From: an uncultured Acidimicrobiales bacterium
GTDB lineage: Bacteria > Actinomycetota > Acidimicrobiia > Acidimicrobiales > SHLQ01
Length of the DNA stretch: 64,000 nt
Assembly: GCA_938015295.1 (NCBI GenBank)
Contig: CALLQB010000035.1
Coordinates: 79,747-143,746, forward strand
Reading direction: 5' to 3'
Shown: in pieces, positions 43,933 to 52,655 of the stretch
Numbering within the stretch: position 1 is the first letter of the stretch
Layout: each line of letters opens with the position of its first letter
Position numbers and translations under genes: made by a program
The notes under the pieces: model-generated
Seen by the model: only the letters and a program-made list of their open reading frames with translations
Databases searched by the model: none
Told to the model about the DNA's origin: nothing

Positions 43933-44826
43933 ATGCATGTTGCGATAACTGGAGCTTCAGGACTCATTGGCTCAGCACTCGTCAAAGCCTTGGAGGCGCA
44001 GGGCCACACCACGCTGCGGATCGGAAGGTCAGCCACCGGCGAAGGGAGCCTTCGTTGGGACCCAGCGGCAGGCGTGCTCGACAGCGATGCGCTCGAAGGC
44101 ATCGACGCGATGGTGCATCTCGCTGGCGAGGGTATTGCAACCAATCGTTGGAGTGACGAACAAAAGGGGCGCATGCTCGACAGCCGCGTCGACGGCACCA
44201 CCCTCGTCGCCACTACGTTGGCGTCGATGTCGAAGAAGCCTTCCGTGCTGATAAGCGGCTCGGCAATCGGCTTCTACGGCGATCGTGGCCAAACCGCGCT
44301 CGACGAAACCAGTGCTCGCGGCGAGGGCTTCCTCTCTGATCTTTGTGTTGCGTGGGAAGCGGCGGCACAACCGGCGGTCGATGCAGGGATTCGGGTTGCC
44401 TTCGCCCGCACCGGAGTCGTGTTGTCACAGACCGGCGGGGCGCTCGGCGAGATGTTGCCGTTCTTCAAACTTGGCATCGGCGGCCGCATCGGCAACGGCA
44501 AGCAGCAGATGAGTTGGATTTCGATAACCGACATGGTCGACGGGCTGATCTATCTGCTGAACAACGACATCTCGGGGCCGGTCAACTTCACGGCGCCCAA
44601 CCCTGTCTCAAATAGCGAGTTCACCAAAAGCCTCGGCCGGACCCTCGGGCGACCAACGATACTGCCGACACCGACACCGGCGCTGTACCTCAAGCTGGGC
44701 AAGGAGCTTGCCCAAGCCTTGCTGTTTTCAAGTGCCAAGATCACCCCAACGGTCCTCGAAGCTGCCGGCTACACCTTTACGCATCCAACAATTGACGAGG
44801 CTCTCGCCGCAGAGCTCGGCCGCTGA
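43933..44826 (+). CDS. TIGR01777-family epimerase-like SDR protein (YfcH)
   Basis: A 297-residue extended SDR. MHVAITGASGLIGSALVKAL is the NAD(P) loop; VHLAGEGIATNRW, ISGSAIGFYGDRG and GEGFLSDLCVAWEAA are diagnostic of the TIGR01777/YfcH family. The C-terminal 45 residues form a DUF1731 domain. The YxxxK active site is modified as in the family. The reaction is unknown; relatives act as divisome or sugar-epimerase-like proteins. ATG 43933 begins the Rossmann strand. It diverges from mogA and precedes an SRPBCC gene by 24 bases. Confidence 0.92.
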   Translation: MHVAITGASGLIGSALVKALEAQGHTTLRIGRSATGEGSLRWDPAAGVLDSDALEGIDAMVHLAGEGIATNRWSDEQKGRMLDSRVDGTTLVATTLASMSKKPSVLISGSAIGFYGDRGQTALDETSARGEGFLSDLCVAWEAAAQPAVDAGIRVAFARTGVVLSQTGGALGEMLPFFKLGIGGRIGNGKQQMSWISITDMVDGLIYLLNNDISGPVNFTAPNPVSNSEFTKSLGRTLGRPTILPTPTPALYLKLGKELAQALLFSSAKITPTVLEAAGYTFTHPTIDEALAAELGR

Positions 44827-44850
44827 GGCTTTAGCGTCGTATCGTTGGGC

Positions 44851-45300
44851 ATGGCAGACATAGCGGAACGACAGGTTTCGGTTCAGCGAGAAATTGCTGC
44901 GCCACCCGAAGCGATCTTTGCGATACTCACCAGCCCTGCAGGCCACGCAAAGATCGACGGTTCGGGCACGGTGCAAAGCGCCCGCGGCGACGACGAAAAG
45001 CTCGTGCTGGGCAGCAAGTTCGGGATGAGCATGAAAATGGGCGTCCCGTACATCATCAGTAACAAGGTGGTCGAGTACGAGGAGAATCGCCTGATCGCTT
45101 GGCAGCACTTCGGCAAACACCGCTGGCGGTACGAGCTTGAACCGACCGAGACCGGCACGTTGGTTACCGAGACATTCGACTGGTCGACGTCTTTTTCTCC
45201 GCGCGGAATCGAACTCCTCGGTTACCCGAAGAAACATCCCGCATCGATGGTGAAGACGCTCGAACGACTCGACGAAGTCGTCACCTCAGCGTCACCGTAG
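44851..45300 (+). CDS. SRPBCC-family protein (polyketide cyclase/START-like)
   Basis: A 149-residue lipid- or ligand-binding helix-grip protein. ERQVSVQREIAAPPEAIFAI is the first strand and helix, followed by PAGHAKIDGSGT. RLIAWQHFGKHRWRYELEPT and TLVTETFDWS are the conserved central strands. Members bind hydrophobic ligands or act as cyclases, chaperones or toxins, and no specific function can be set. ATG 44851 is preferred over TTG 44845. Its stop abuts the convergent DUF427 gene with no gap. Probably co-transcribed with the epimerase-like gene upstream. Confidence 0.85.
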   Translation: MADIAERQVSVQREIAAPPEAIFAILTSPAGHAKIDGSGTVQSARGDDEKLVLGSKFGMSMKMGVPYIISNKVVEYEENRLIAWQHFGKHRWRYELEPTETGTLVTETFDWSTSFSPRGIELLGYPKKHPASMVKTLERLDEVVTSASP

Positions 45301-45588
45301 TTACGCCTCGATCTCAACCTTCGAGCCGTAGAAGGCGACCCGGTCGGCAACGATTTCGGCCCCTTCGAGCGGGGCTGGGTAGAACCAACCAACATCTTCA
45401 CCGGTCACACCATCGACGGTTAGCGTCATGTACGACGCTTCGCCTTTCCACGAACACACTGACCGGTTGTCGTTGGGGGTAAAAAGTTCACGGCGCAGCG
45501 ATTCGCGCGGGAAGTACAGGTTCCCTTCGACTTCGACGGTGTCGTCGCTTTGGGCAACGATTGTTCCGTTGAACATAACTTTTGCCAT
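45301..45588 (-). CDS. DUF427 small protein
   Basis: A 95-residue beta-barrel-type DUF427 protein. Diagnostic blocks are VEGNLYFPRESLRRELF, RSVCSWKGEASYMTL and VGWFYPAPLEGA. Family function is unknown. ATG 45588 (MAKVMFNG) sets the usual length; upstream in-frame codons belong to the previous gene's end. It lies 50 bases downstream of the RNase HI fusion gene and is probably transcribed with it. Its end meets the SRPBCC stop exactly. Confidence 0.92.
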   Translation of the reverse strand: MAKVMFNGTIVAQSDDTVEVEGNLYFPRESLRRELFTPNDNRSVCSWKGEASYMTLTVDGVTGEDVGWFYPAPLEGAEIVADRVAFYGSKVEIEA

Positions 45589-45638
45589 TGGGAGTACCTG
45601 TTTCTGGTGTGTGATCTGGAGCAGATCGGCGAACGAAG

Positions 45639-46739
45639 TTAGACCTCTGAGGGATCCACTACCCATACGTTATCGCCAAGCGCCTGCTCAAAGGCCCTCA
45701 CGGTCTTCGCCAGTCGGGGATCTTTGCCATCCCACACGATGATTGCCTCTGCAGCGTGCTTCGCTAGCCAGGCATCTCGCTGGCGCAGTGCCGCTCCTGC
45801 TTTTGCTGCGGTGTCGGGTTCGCTTTTCTGGAGTACGACAATCTCGGCTGACCGTTCGCTCTGTGTTGCGAAACGTTCGCGCGACGCCTTTGGCCACTTC
45901 TTGTCAGGGCTCGGGTACGGCAACACGGCGATGACCGGGATCTCGGCGACAAAGGCCGCCTCCGCTCCAAGCTGCTCTGCGCCAAGACGCAAGCCACTAA
46001 GCACGGTGAGGTCAGGATCGAGTTCGGCCTTCGCCCGCAGGATTTGCACAAGGCGATTCTGGAGTCGATCGGCCAACGGGTTGTCGTCGTAGCCACCAAT
46101 CTCCGGCGGCTGGTGGCCCAAGACCGCCACCAGATGGGCGTCGAGTCCACCGGCAGTCGGCGGCGCGGTTGAACTTGTGGTTGATGCAGGAGTCGCCTTT
46201 CGAGACGTCTTGTCAGGTTCACCGATATACGAAGGCGTTTCGTTGCCAGAACGCCGCTGCTGGGTGTAACCAGCCTCAACGGCCAATCGGTCGGCGTAGT
46301 CGTTCCACTCGTTACCGCTGTGACCCTTCACCCACGTGAACTCCAACTCGTCGGAACGGGCACGATACAGATCGATCAGCGGCTCCCAGAGGTCGCGGTT
46401 AGCTACTGGTTTCTTCTGGCTGTTCTTCCATCCCCGCTTCAGCCACCCTTCCCACCAGCTATCGCGAAAACAATTGACCACGTAGGTCGAATCGCTGATG
46501 ACGTTGACCGGTCCGCTGATGGCGGTGAGCGCCTCAAGAACCGCCTGTAACTCCATCCGTTGGTTCGTTGTGTCGGCTGCCGGACCGGCTCCGAAAGCAC
46601 CGCCCGGCACGATCCACGCCCAACCGCCCGGCCCGGGATTACCCGAGCAGGCGCCGTCGGTGTACACCACGGTCACCGACGATGATGCAGTCTGTGGTTC
46701 ATGTGGGTCGTGCGCTGAGTCGTTTTCGTCCGAAGTCAC
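45639..46739 (-). CDS. rnhA: Ribonuclease HI fused to a SLOG/YpsA-like Rossmann domain
   Basis: A 366-residue fusion. Residues 20-160 are RNase HI with the full catalytic set: D28 (VVYTDGACSGNPGPGG), E63 (RMELQAVLEA), D83 (ISDSTYVV), H140 (VKGHSGN) and D150 (DYADRLA). A Ser/Thr-rich linker (165-198) joins a domain (200-366) beginning LVAVLGHQPPEIGGY, with VLSGLRLGAEQLGAEAAF and IPVIAVLPY. These fit the YpsA/DUF1273 branch of SLOG nucleotide-binding proteins. RNase HI removes RNA from RNA-DNA hybrids; the second domain may bind a nucleotide (inference). The start is GTG 46739 with AGGA 8 bases upstream. Confidence 0.82.
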   Translation of the reverse strand: MTSDENDSAHDPHEPQTASSSVTVVYTDGACSGNPGPGGWAWIVPGGAFGAGPAADTTNQRMELQAVLEALTAISGPVNVISDSTYVVNCFRDSWWEGWLKRGWKNSQKKPVANRDLWEPLIDLYRARSDELEFTWVKGHSGNEWNDYADRLAVEAGYTQQRRSGNETPSYIGEPDKTSRKATPASTTSSTAPPTAGGLDAHLVAVLGHQPPEIGGYDDNPLADRLQNRLVQILRAKAELDPDLTVLSGLRLGAEQLGAEAAFVAEIPVIAVLPYPSPDKKWPKASRERFATQSERSAEIVVLQKSEPDTAAKAGAALRQRDAWLAKHAAEAIIVWDGKDPRLAKTVRAFEQALGDNVWVVDPSEV

Positions 46740-46850
46740 GTGCGAGATCCTGCCACGCTCGACCCGCTCCGTCAGGGAAATCGGTCACATACCCGTGGGT
46801 AAGTGGCAGAAGAGCCGCGCTAAGCGGTCGCAGTCTGAAAGACTGTTGGC

Positions 46851-49586
46851 ATGCTCGACCAGTTCATGCATCAGCTGCCCGATATCGATCCCGACGAGAC
46901 CGAGGAATGGCTCGACTCTCTTGACGCACTTATTGGAGAGAAAGGCAAAGTGCGGGCCCGGTTCATCATGGCTCGCATGGTCGAACGAGCCCAAGAATTG
47001 CAGGTCGGGATTTCTCCTGGCGTTCGCACGCCGTACGTCAACACCATCCCCACCGAAGATCAACCGTGGTTCCCCGGCGACGAACACATCGAACGCCGTA
47101 TCCGGGCGTTTATTCGTTGGAACGCCGCCGCCATGGTCGTTCGTGCCAATAAGGTCGCCGACGGTATCGGCGGTCATCTCTCGACGTTCGCTTCGTCGGC
47201 ATCGCTCTATGAAGTTGGTTTTAACCATTTCTTCCGCGGGAAGGACAACGGCACGCCTGGCGACCACGTGTACTTCCAGGGTCACGCTGCGCCGGGTGTC
47301 TACGCACGGGCCTTTCTCGAAGGCCGCCTGGAAGAACACAACCTCGACCGGTTCCGCATGGAGATAGGTGGAGGCGGCCTGTCGAGCTATCCGCATCCGC
47401 GCCTGATGCCCGATTTTTGGGAGTATCCGACCGTGTCGATGGGTCTTGGCCCCATCAACTCGATTTACCACGCTCGTTTCAACAAGTACATGGCCGACCG
47501 CCGGATCGATGACACCTCCGAGTCGAAGATCTGGTGTTTCATCGGCGACGGGGAGTCCGACGAACCAGAGACGCTTGGCGCCATCTCACTCGCTGGCCGC
47601 TCGGGTCTTGACAATCTTGTCTGGGTAGTCAACTGCAACCTGCAACGTCTCGATGGCCCGGTGCGTGGCAACGGCAAGATCATCCAGGAACTCGAAGGAG
47701 TCTTTCGGGGTGCAGGCTGGAACGTCATCAAGGTGATCTGGGGTTCGAAGTGGGACGAACTGCTCGCTCGTGACGTCGATGGCGTACTGCTGAACAAGAT
47801 GCACAGCACCGTCGACGGCGAGTACCAGCGGTACGCCATGGAATCCGGCTCGTATGTGCGCGAAGAGTTCTTTGGACCCGACCCTCGGCTACGGGCCATG
47901 GTCGAGCATCTCACCGACGACGACATCCGCACGCTGCCACGCGGTGGCCACGACAATGCAAAGGTCTACGCCGCGTACAAGGCTGCTAGCGAATCAACAG
48001 GCGCCCCCACGGTGATCCTGGCGAAGACCATCAAGGGTTGGACGCTTGGTCAAGGCTTCGAAGCCCGCAACTCGACCCATCAGATCAAGAAGATGACCAC
48101 CGATCAGATGCTTGAGCTTCGCGCCCGTTTGCACCTTGAAGACGAAATTCCAGAGTCGTCAATCGCCGATGGCATTCCGCCGTATTACCGGCCAGAGCCC
48201 GGATCAGACACGCACCAATACATGATGGATCGCAGGCGGGCGCTCGACGGGCCTCTCCCCCAGCGCAAGACGGTCGCCCGGCGACCTCTCACGCTGCCCG
48301 AACCGACACCGTTTGGCGCGTTCGACGAAGGCTCGAGTGGTCGCGAAGTTTCGACGACCATGGTGTTCACCAGTCTGCTTCGCGAGCTGATGCGAGACGA
48401 GAACTTTGGTAGTCGTGTCGTGCCAATCGTGCCCGACGAGGCTCGAACCTTCGGCATGGACTCGATGTTTCGAGAGTTCGAGATTTATGCCCCCTTCGGG
48501 CAAAAGTACGAGCCCGTCGATCATGAGCTGCTGCTTTCGTACGCTGAAGATACCGACGGACAAATTCTTGAGGAGGGCATTACCGAAGCTGGCTCGATGG
48601 CGAGCTTCATTGCCGCAGGAACCAGCTACGCAAACCTCGGCGTGCCGATGGTGCCGTTCTACACGTTCTACTCCATGTTCGGCTTTCAACGGGTGGGCGA
48701 CCTCATCTGGTCGGCGTCGGACTCGCGCTGTCGTGGCTTCCTGATGGGCGCCACCGCTGGCCGAACCACGCTCATGGGCGAAGGGCTACAGCACCAAGAC
48801 GGTCACAGCCTCGTGCTGGCATCGACCGTTCCGGCGTGCGAAGCCTACGACCCAGCGTTCGCCTATGAACTTGGAACAATCGTCAAAACTGGACTCCACC
48901 GGATGTATGGCGAATCACCCGAGGATGTTTTTTATTACATCGCGATCTACAACGAAAACTACGAGATGCCCGAGCGTCCCGCAGGCATCAGCGACGACGA
49001 CATCACCAGCGGGCTCTATAAATGGGCCGACGCACCTGCGGGCCCCGGCATCGCAGCAACGATCATTTTCTCTGGCAGCGCCCAGGGTGCAGCCCGAAAG
49101 GCGGCGGCTGAACTCGCCGAACACTTCGGCGTCGCGGCCGAACTGTGGAGCGCAACGTCCTACAAACGGCTCCGCACCGAAGCGCTTGCCGCCGAGCGCT
49201 GGAACCGGCTGCATCCAAGCGACGAGCCCGAGGTTTCCGATTGTGAAACCAAGCTTGCGACCATGAACGGTCCAATCGTTGCCGTCACCGACTTTATGAA
49301 GGTGGTTCCCGATCAGATTTCGCGATGGGCGCCAGGCACCTTTGTTCCGTTGGGAACCGACGGCTACGGTCGCTCCGATACGCGAGAGGCGTTGCGGGCG
49401 TTTTTCGAAGTCGACACGCCGAGCATCGTCGTGGCGACCCTCGCTGCCTTGGCCGACGAGGGAACCGTAGAACATTCCGTCGTCGCCGAGGCCATTGCGC
49501 AGTATGGCATCGACACCGATGCACTCGACCCTGCAAGCGCTGATAATCAACCAGCGCGCCAAGATTCGCCACGCTTGACCGGCTGA
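46851..49586 (+). CDS. aceE: Pyruvate dehydrogenase E1 component, homodimeric
   Basis: A 911-residue enzyme of the pyruvate dehydrogenase complex. The TPP motif is GDGESDEPETLGAISLAGR with its downstream NLQRLDGPVRGN, and the active-site His region is VYFQGHAAPGVYARAFLEGR. ILEEGITEAGSMASFIAAGT and TAGRTTLMGEGLQHQDGHS (split into two quotes) are the pyrimidine-domain and phosphate blocks. Length matches the E. coli-type alpha-2 E1 (about 890), the form used by Actinobacteria. E2 and lipoamide dehydrogenase genes are not nearby. It diverges from the RNase HI gene; the 111-base spacer holds the promoter. Confidence 0.97.
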   Translation: MLDQFMHQLPDIDPDETEEWLDSLDALIGEKGKVRARFIMARMVERAQELQVGISPGVRTPYVNTIPTEDQPWFPGDEHIERRIRAFIRWNAAAMVVRANKVADGIGGHLSTFASSASLYEVGFNHFFRGKDNGTPGDHVYFQGHAAPGVYARAFLEGRLEEHNLDRFRMEIGGGGLSSYPHPRLMPDFWEYPTVSMGLGPINSIYHARFNKYMADRRIDDTSESKIWCFIGDGESDEPETLGAISLAGRSGLDNLVWVVNCNLQRLDGPVRGNGKIIQELEGVFRGAGWNVIKVIWGSKWDELLARDVDGVLLNKMHSTVDGEYQRYAMESGSYVREEFFGPDPRLRAMVEHLTDDDIRTLPRGGHDNAKVYAAYKAASESTGAPTVILAKTIKGWTLGQGFEARNSTHQIKKMTTDQMLELRARLHLEDEIPESSIADGIPPYYRPEPGSDTHQYMMDRRRALDGPLPQRKTVARRPLTLPEPTPFGAFDEGSSGREVSTTMVFTSLLRELMRDENFGSRVVPIVPDEARTFGMDSMFREFEIYAPFGQKYEPVDHELLLSYAEDTDGQILEEGITEAGSMASFIAAGTSYANLGVPMVPFYTFYSMFGFQRVGDLIWSASDSRCRGFLMGATAGRTTLMGEGLQHQDGHSLVLASTVPACEAYDPAFAYELGTIVKTGLHRMYGESPEDVFYYIAIYNENYEMPERPAGISDDDITSGLYKWADAPAGPGIAATIIFSGSAQGAARKAAAELAEHFGVAAELWSATSYKRLRTEALAAERWNRLHPSDEPEVSDCETKLATMNGPIVAVTDFMKVVPDQISRWAPGTFVPLGTDGYGRSDTREALRAFFEVDTPSIVVATLAALADEGTVEHSVVAEAIAQYGIDTDALDPASADNQPARQDSPRLTG

Positions 49587-49682
49587 CCGCAAAGTAACCC
49601 AGCCGCCATCGCTCAATCGTCTTTGCCTATGTATCATGGGTTAGATGCGCAGTTACTTCCCAGTGCTCCGTTGGCATTTCCC

Positions 49683-51347
49683 ATGGTGATGTACAACGGC
49701 ACGTTTGAGACGAACGAAACTCCTGGCCTTCAGGATTACCTAAAGGCCATTCAGGCTCGGAAGCTGCTTGTGCTGTGCTTCTTGTTAGCTGGTGTTGCGC
49801 TGGCCTACCTGTTTACGTCAGGAAGGACCGCCGAGTACGAGGCAGGCGCTCGAGTTTTGGTCGCTCCAAGCCCGGTGCGGTCCAGTAACTCGGCGAATCT
49901 ACCGAAGCCAAATCTTGAAACCGAACGAGAGATTCTGGCATCAGAGGCGGTTGCCCAGGTGGTTTCATCAGCGGTGGTCGGTGCTGATCAACCTCGCGAG
50001 ATTCTTCGCGATCTCGATGTCGAGTTTCGCACCGGCAGCGAGGTGCTCTCACTGTCGTACCAGTCCCCCGACCCTCGAGTCTCCGCCCAGGTGGTTAACG
50101 GATTCGCCAACACCTACGTGCAACAACGGGTCACTGAAACCAACGCTTTCTACGAAGCTGAAAGTTCCGCGCTCCGCGTTGGTGTCGACTCGGTGAATGA
50201 GCAGATCGTGGCCATCGACAGTGATCTCAGCCGCATCGAACGCGAGATAGCGAACGTCGACCCTACTGACGATGCGTCGACATCCCAGCTCGACACGTTG
50301 CGCGCCGAGCGCACCGTACAGGCTGGTCAACGGTCACAACTCACCGCCGAACGAATTCGGATTCAGAACTCGTTGCGAGATTTGCAACAGCAGCAGCAGG
50401 GTCGCAGCGTTGCAGCCGCAGTACTCGAACTGGCTGATCCTCCGACGAGTCCGGTCGGTCTGGGTGAGCGGTTGCTTTGGATTGTTGGTGGTCTCCTCGG
50501 CCTCATCGCCGGCATCATCGCAGCGTTCGTCGCCGACCGACTAGATACCACGGCTCGAGAGGAATCCGATGTTGAACTGGCCGTTGGCCAGTCGGTTGTC
50601 GGCTCGATTCCGCCATTTTCCTTTGGAACCGTGCGCGGTGCTGCCTCGTTGGTGATGTTGAGCTCCAACACGAGCACTCGTGTACAACGTGCGCAGGAGT
50701 CCTTCCGTCGCTTGCGGACCTCGATTCAGTACATATCGACCTCGGACTCGATTCATAGCTTCTTGGTCACGAGTTCGCAGCCTGCTGAGGGCAAGTCGAC
50801 CATCTCGGCAAACCTCGCAGTAGCGTTGGCTCAAGCTGGTAACACCGTGGTGTTGGTCTCTGCCGATATGCGACGACCGACCATCGAAACGCTGTTCGGT
50901 ATCCGCAACAACAGCGGGCTTTCGACGTATCTCGGAGATCAGGAGGCAACGTTCCCACCGGTCATCAGCATTGGTATAGATAATTTGGCGCTGATTCCTT
51001 CTGGGCCCTCTCCGTCGAACCCCGGCGAACTTCTCGGTTCAACCGCGTTTCGAGAACTCATCATTCAGCTCGAAGCCACCTACGACATCGTTATTGTCGA
51101 TTCGCCGCCGGTGCTATCAGCGGCCGACGCTCCAGCCGCCGCACCAAGCCTTGGCGGCGTATTGTTGGTCGTCGACTCGAAACGCACCGACACCGAGACG
51201 TTGCTGAAAGTCCGTTCCGACCTCGAACGGGCCGGAGCGCGAATCGTAGGCTCCCTCTTGAACAAGGACGGCTCGAGGTCGACCAAGTTCTGGTCTCGAC
51301 GCGATCGCTACGCCTACGAGCGTGCCAGCGCACAACTCTCAAGGTAG
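49683..51347 (+). CDS. Wzz-type chain-length regulator fused to a BY-kinase
   Basis: A polypeptide of about 554 residues. The Wzz part has TM1 (about 27-45), an extracytoplasmic coiled coil (80-255) and TM2 (about 263-283). The cytoplasmic ATPase (345-530) has Walker A SSQPAEGKST, A' VVLVSADMRRP and Walker B DIVIVDSPPVL. The C-terminus ends RYAYERASAQ, with only two Tyr for autophosphorylation. Such proteins control length and export of exopolysaccharide with Wzy and Wzx. The start is uncertain: ATG 49683 or 49689 give a normal leader, and TTG 49623 is open too, with no clear ribosome-binding site. It sits 3 bases before wzy. Confidence 0.88.
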   Translation: MVMYNGTFETNETPGLQDYLKAIQARKLLVLCFLLAGVALAYLFTSGRTAEYEAGARVLVAPSPVRSSNSANLPKPNLETEREILASEAVAQVVSSAVVGADQPREILRDLDVEFRTGSEVLSLSYQSPDPRVSAQVVNGFANTYVQQRVTETNAFYEAESSALRVGVDSVNEQIVAIDSDLSRIEREIANVDPTDDASTSQLDTLRAERTVQAGQRSQLTAERIRIQNSLRDLQQQQQGRSVAAAVLELADPPTSPVGLGERLLWIVGGLLGLIAGIIAAFVADRLDTTAREESDVELAVGQSVVGSIPPFSFGTVRGAASLVMLSSNTSTRVQRAQESFRRLRTSIQYISTSDSIHSFLVTSSQPAEGKSTISANLAVALAQAGNTVVLVSADMRRPTIETLFGIRNNSGLSTYLGDQEATFPPVISIGIDNLALIPSGPSPSNPGELLGSTAFRELIIQLEATYDIVIVDSPPVLSAADAPAAAPSLGGVLLVVDSKRTDTETLLKVRSDLERAGARIVGSLLNKDGSRSTKFWSRRDRYAYERASAQLSR

Positions 51348-51350
51348 GCG

Positions 51351-52655
51351 GTGGCCGCAATCGTACTAGCGGAGCCGAAGGCGATGGCTGCTCCTCCGGT
51401 GATGGGTGAAAAGCTCGTTTTGGTTGCGATGCTTTTCTTTCTTGCGTACAGCACCCCGTCAAGATGGGTGCTTCAGCAAGCAAACATTGGTGAAGTCGAC
51501 CTCGCACCGCCCCCGGACCCGTTGGCCTCGCTGTTGCTTCTCGGGTTCGCTGCATTCTTCGTCATCCGCCTCTTTGGTAACCTCCCCGTAGCGCTTTGGG
51601 TCGCAAATCAAGCGCCGTTGTTTGTCGCCTTCTTCGCCTTTCTGGTCTTGTCGGCACTGTGGTCAGCAAATCCGGGTGAAACGATTCGAGAAGCGGTTGT
51701 GCTTGCGCTGGTAGCGCTCTACGCGCTCTACGCCGTCACACGATTCGAACTCAAACAGATTGTCTTATTCACCGCAGTCGCGACGACCATCGGCGTCATG
51801 CTTAGTTTGTCATTCGCTCTTGTTCTTCCTGAGTTCGGCGACTCGGCTAAAGGCTGGACCGGGATCCACTCGAACAAAAACACGCTCGGCCGGATTAGCG
51901 CCCTTTCCGCAATCAACTACCTGTTTGCGGCTCGGCTCTACCGGCGCTTTCGGTCGCTTAACTATCTACTTGCGGCATTGGCGGTCGTTCTTGTCATCGG
52001 ATCAGAGTCCTCGACGGCTATTGTTTCGCTGACTCTGCTTGTCGCCACAATGGCTGTTGTGCTGGCGTTTCGATCTCGACGCACACTCTTTGGCGCCGTA
52101 GTGCTCGCCTTCCTCTCCTCGCTGGTGATCGGTATGGCCTTTGCGACCGCCAATCTGGGCCCTATTACTGACATTCTCGGCAAGGACATCACCCTCACCG
52201 GTCGGGTTGGTCTGTGGGATTACCTGCTCACCGAAGTGACGCGTCGCCCATTCTTTGGTTGGGGCTGGAACGCTTACTGGGGCGGATGGTTCTCACCGGC
52301 ACATGAGGTCTGGATCGAAGAGATTTGGCTTCCACCCCACAGTCATAATGCGCTCTTCGATTACGTCTTGCAGCTTGGCATCATCGGCGCAACGTTGTAC
52401 CTGTTGTTTTATTGCCAAGCCATTGGACGCAGCGTCCGGTTCGTGCGAGACGTGCCGGGCGCCGAGGGCATTTGGCCAGTGTCGATCTTTGCTTTCGTGA
52501 TGCTGCAGTCGATTACCGAAACCGGCGCGCTGTTTCGGGGGCTTGAGTTTTTCTTTCTTGTGGTCGCTGTTCTCGCTGTCGGCGTGTCATGTAGTCCCCG
52601 CCGGCCTGATGCCCCGATCGATCAGCAGCTGACCCAGCTGCGCGAAGGTGTCTGA
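51351..52655 (+). CDS. O-antigen ligase/Wzy-type polysaccharide polymerase
   Basis: A 434-residue membrane protein with about 11-12 helices. The Wzy_C signature includes a periplasmic loop with GWTGIHSNKNTLGRISALSA, then TGRVGLWDYLL, RPFFGWGWNAYWGGWF and the HSHNALFDYVLQLG motif. Members either ligate O-antigen to lipid A or polymerise repeat units. In a non-LPS actinobacterium with a Wzz partner the polymerase role is likelier (inference). GTG 51351 follows three bases after the BY-kinase stop, implying coupling. Its 3' end overlaps the convergent PL14 gene by 34 bases. Confidence 0.88.
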   Translation: MAAIVLAEPKAMAAPPVMGEKLVLVAMLFFLAYSTPSRWVLQQANIGEVDLAPPPDPLASLLLLGFAAFFVIRLFGNLPVALWVANQAPLFVAFFAFLVLSALWSANPGETIREAVVLALVALYALYAVTRFELKQIVLFTAVATTIGVMLSLSFALVLPEFGDSAKGWTGIHSNKNTLGRISALSAINYLFAARLYRRFRSLNYLLAALAVVLVIGSESSTAIVSLTLLVATMAVVLAFRSRRTLFGAVVLAFLSSLVIGMAFATANLGPITDILGKDITLTGRVGLWDYLLTEVTRRPFFGWGWNAYWGGWFSPAHEVWIEEIWLPPHSHNALFDYVLQLGIIGATLYLLFYCQAIGRSVRFVRDVPGAEGIWPVSIFAFVMLQSITETGALFRGLEFFFLVVAVLAVGVSCSPRRPDAPIDQQLTQLREGV

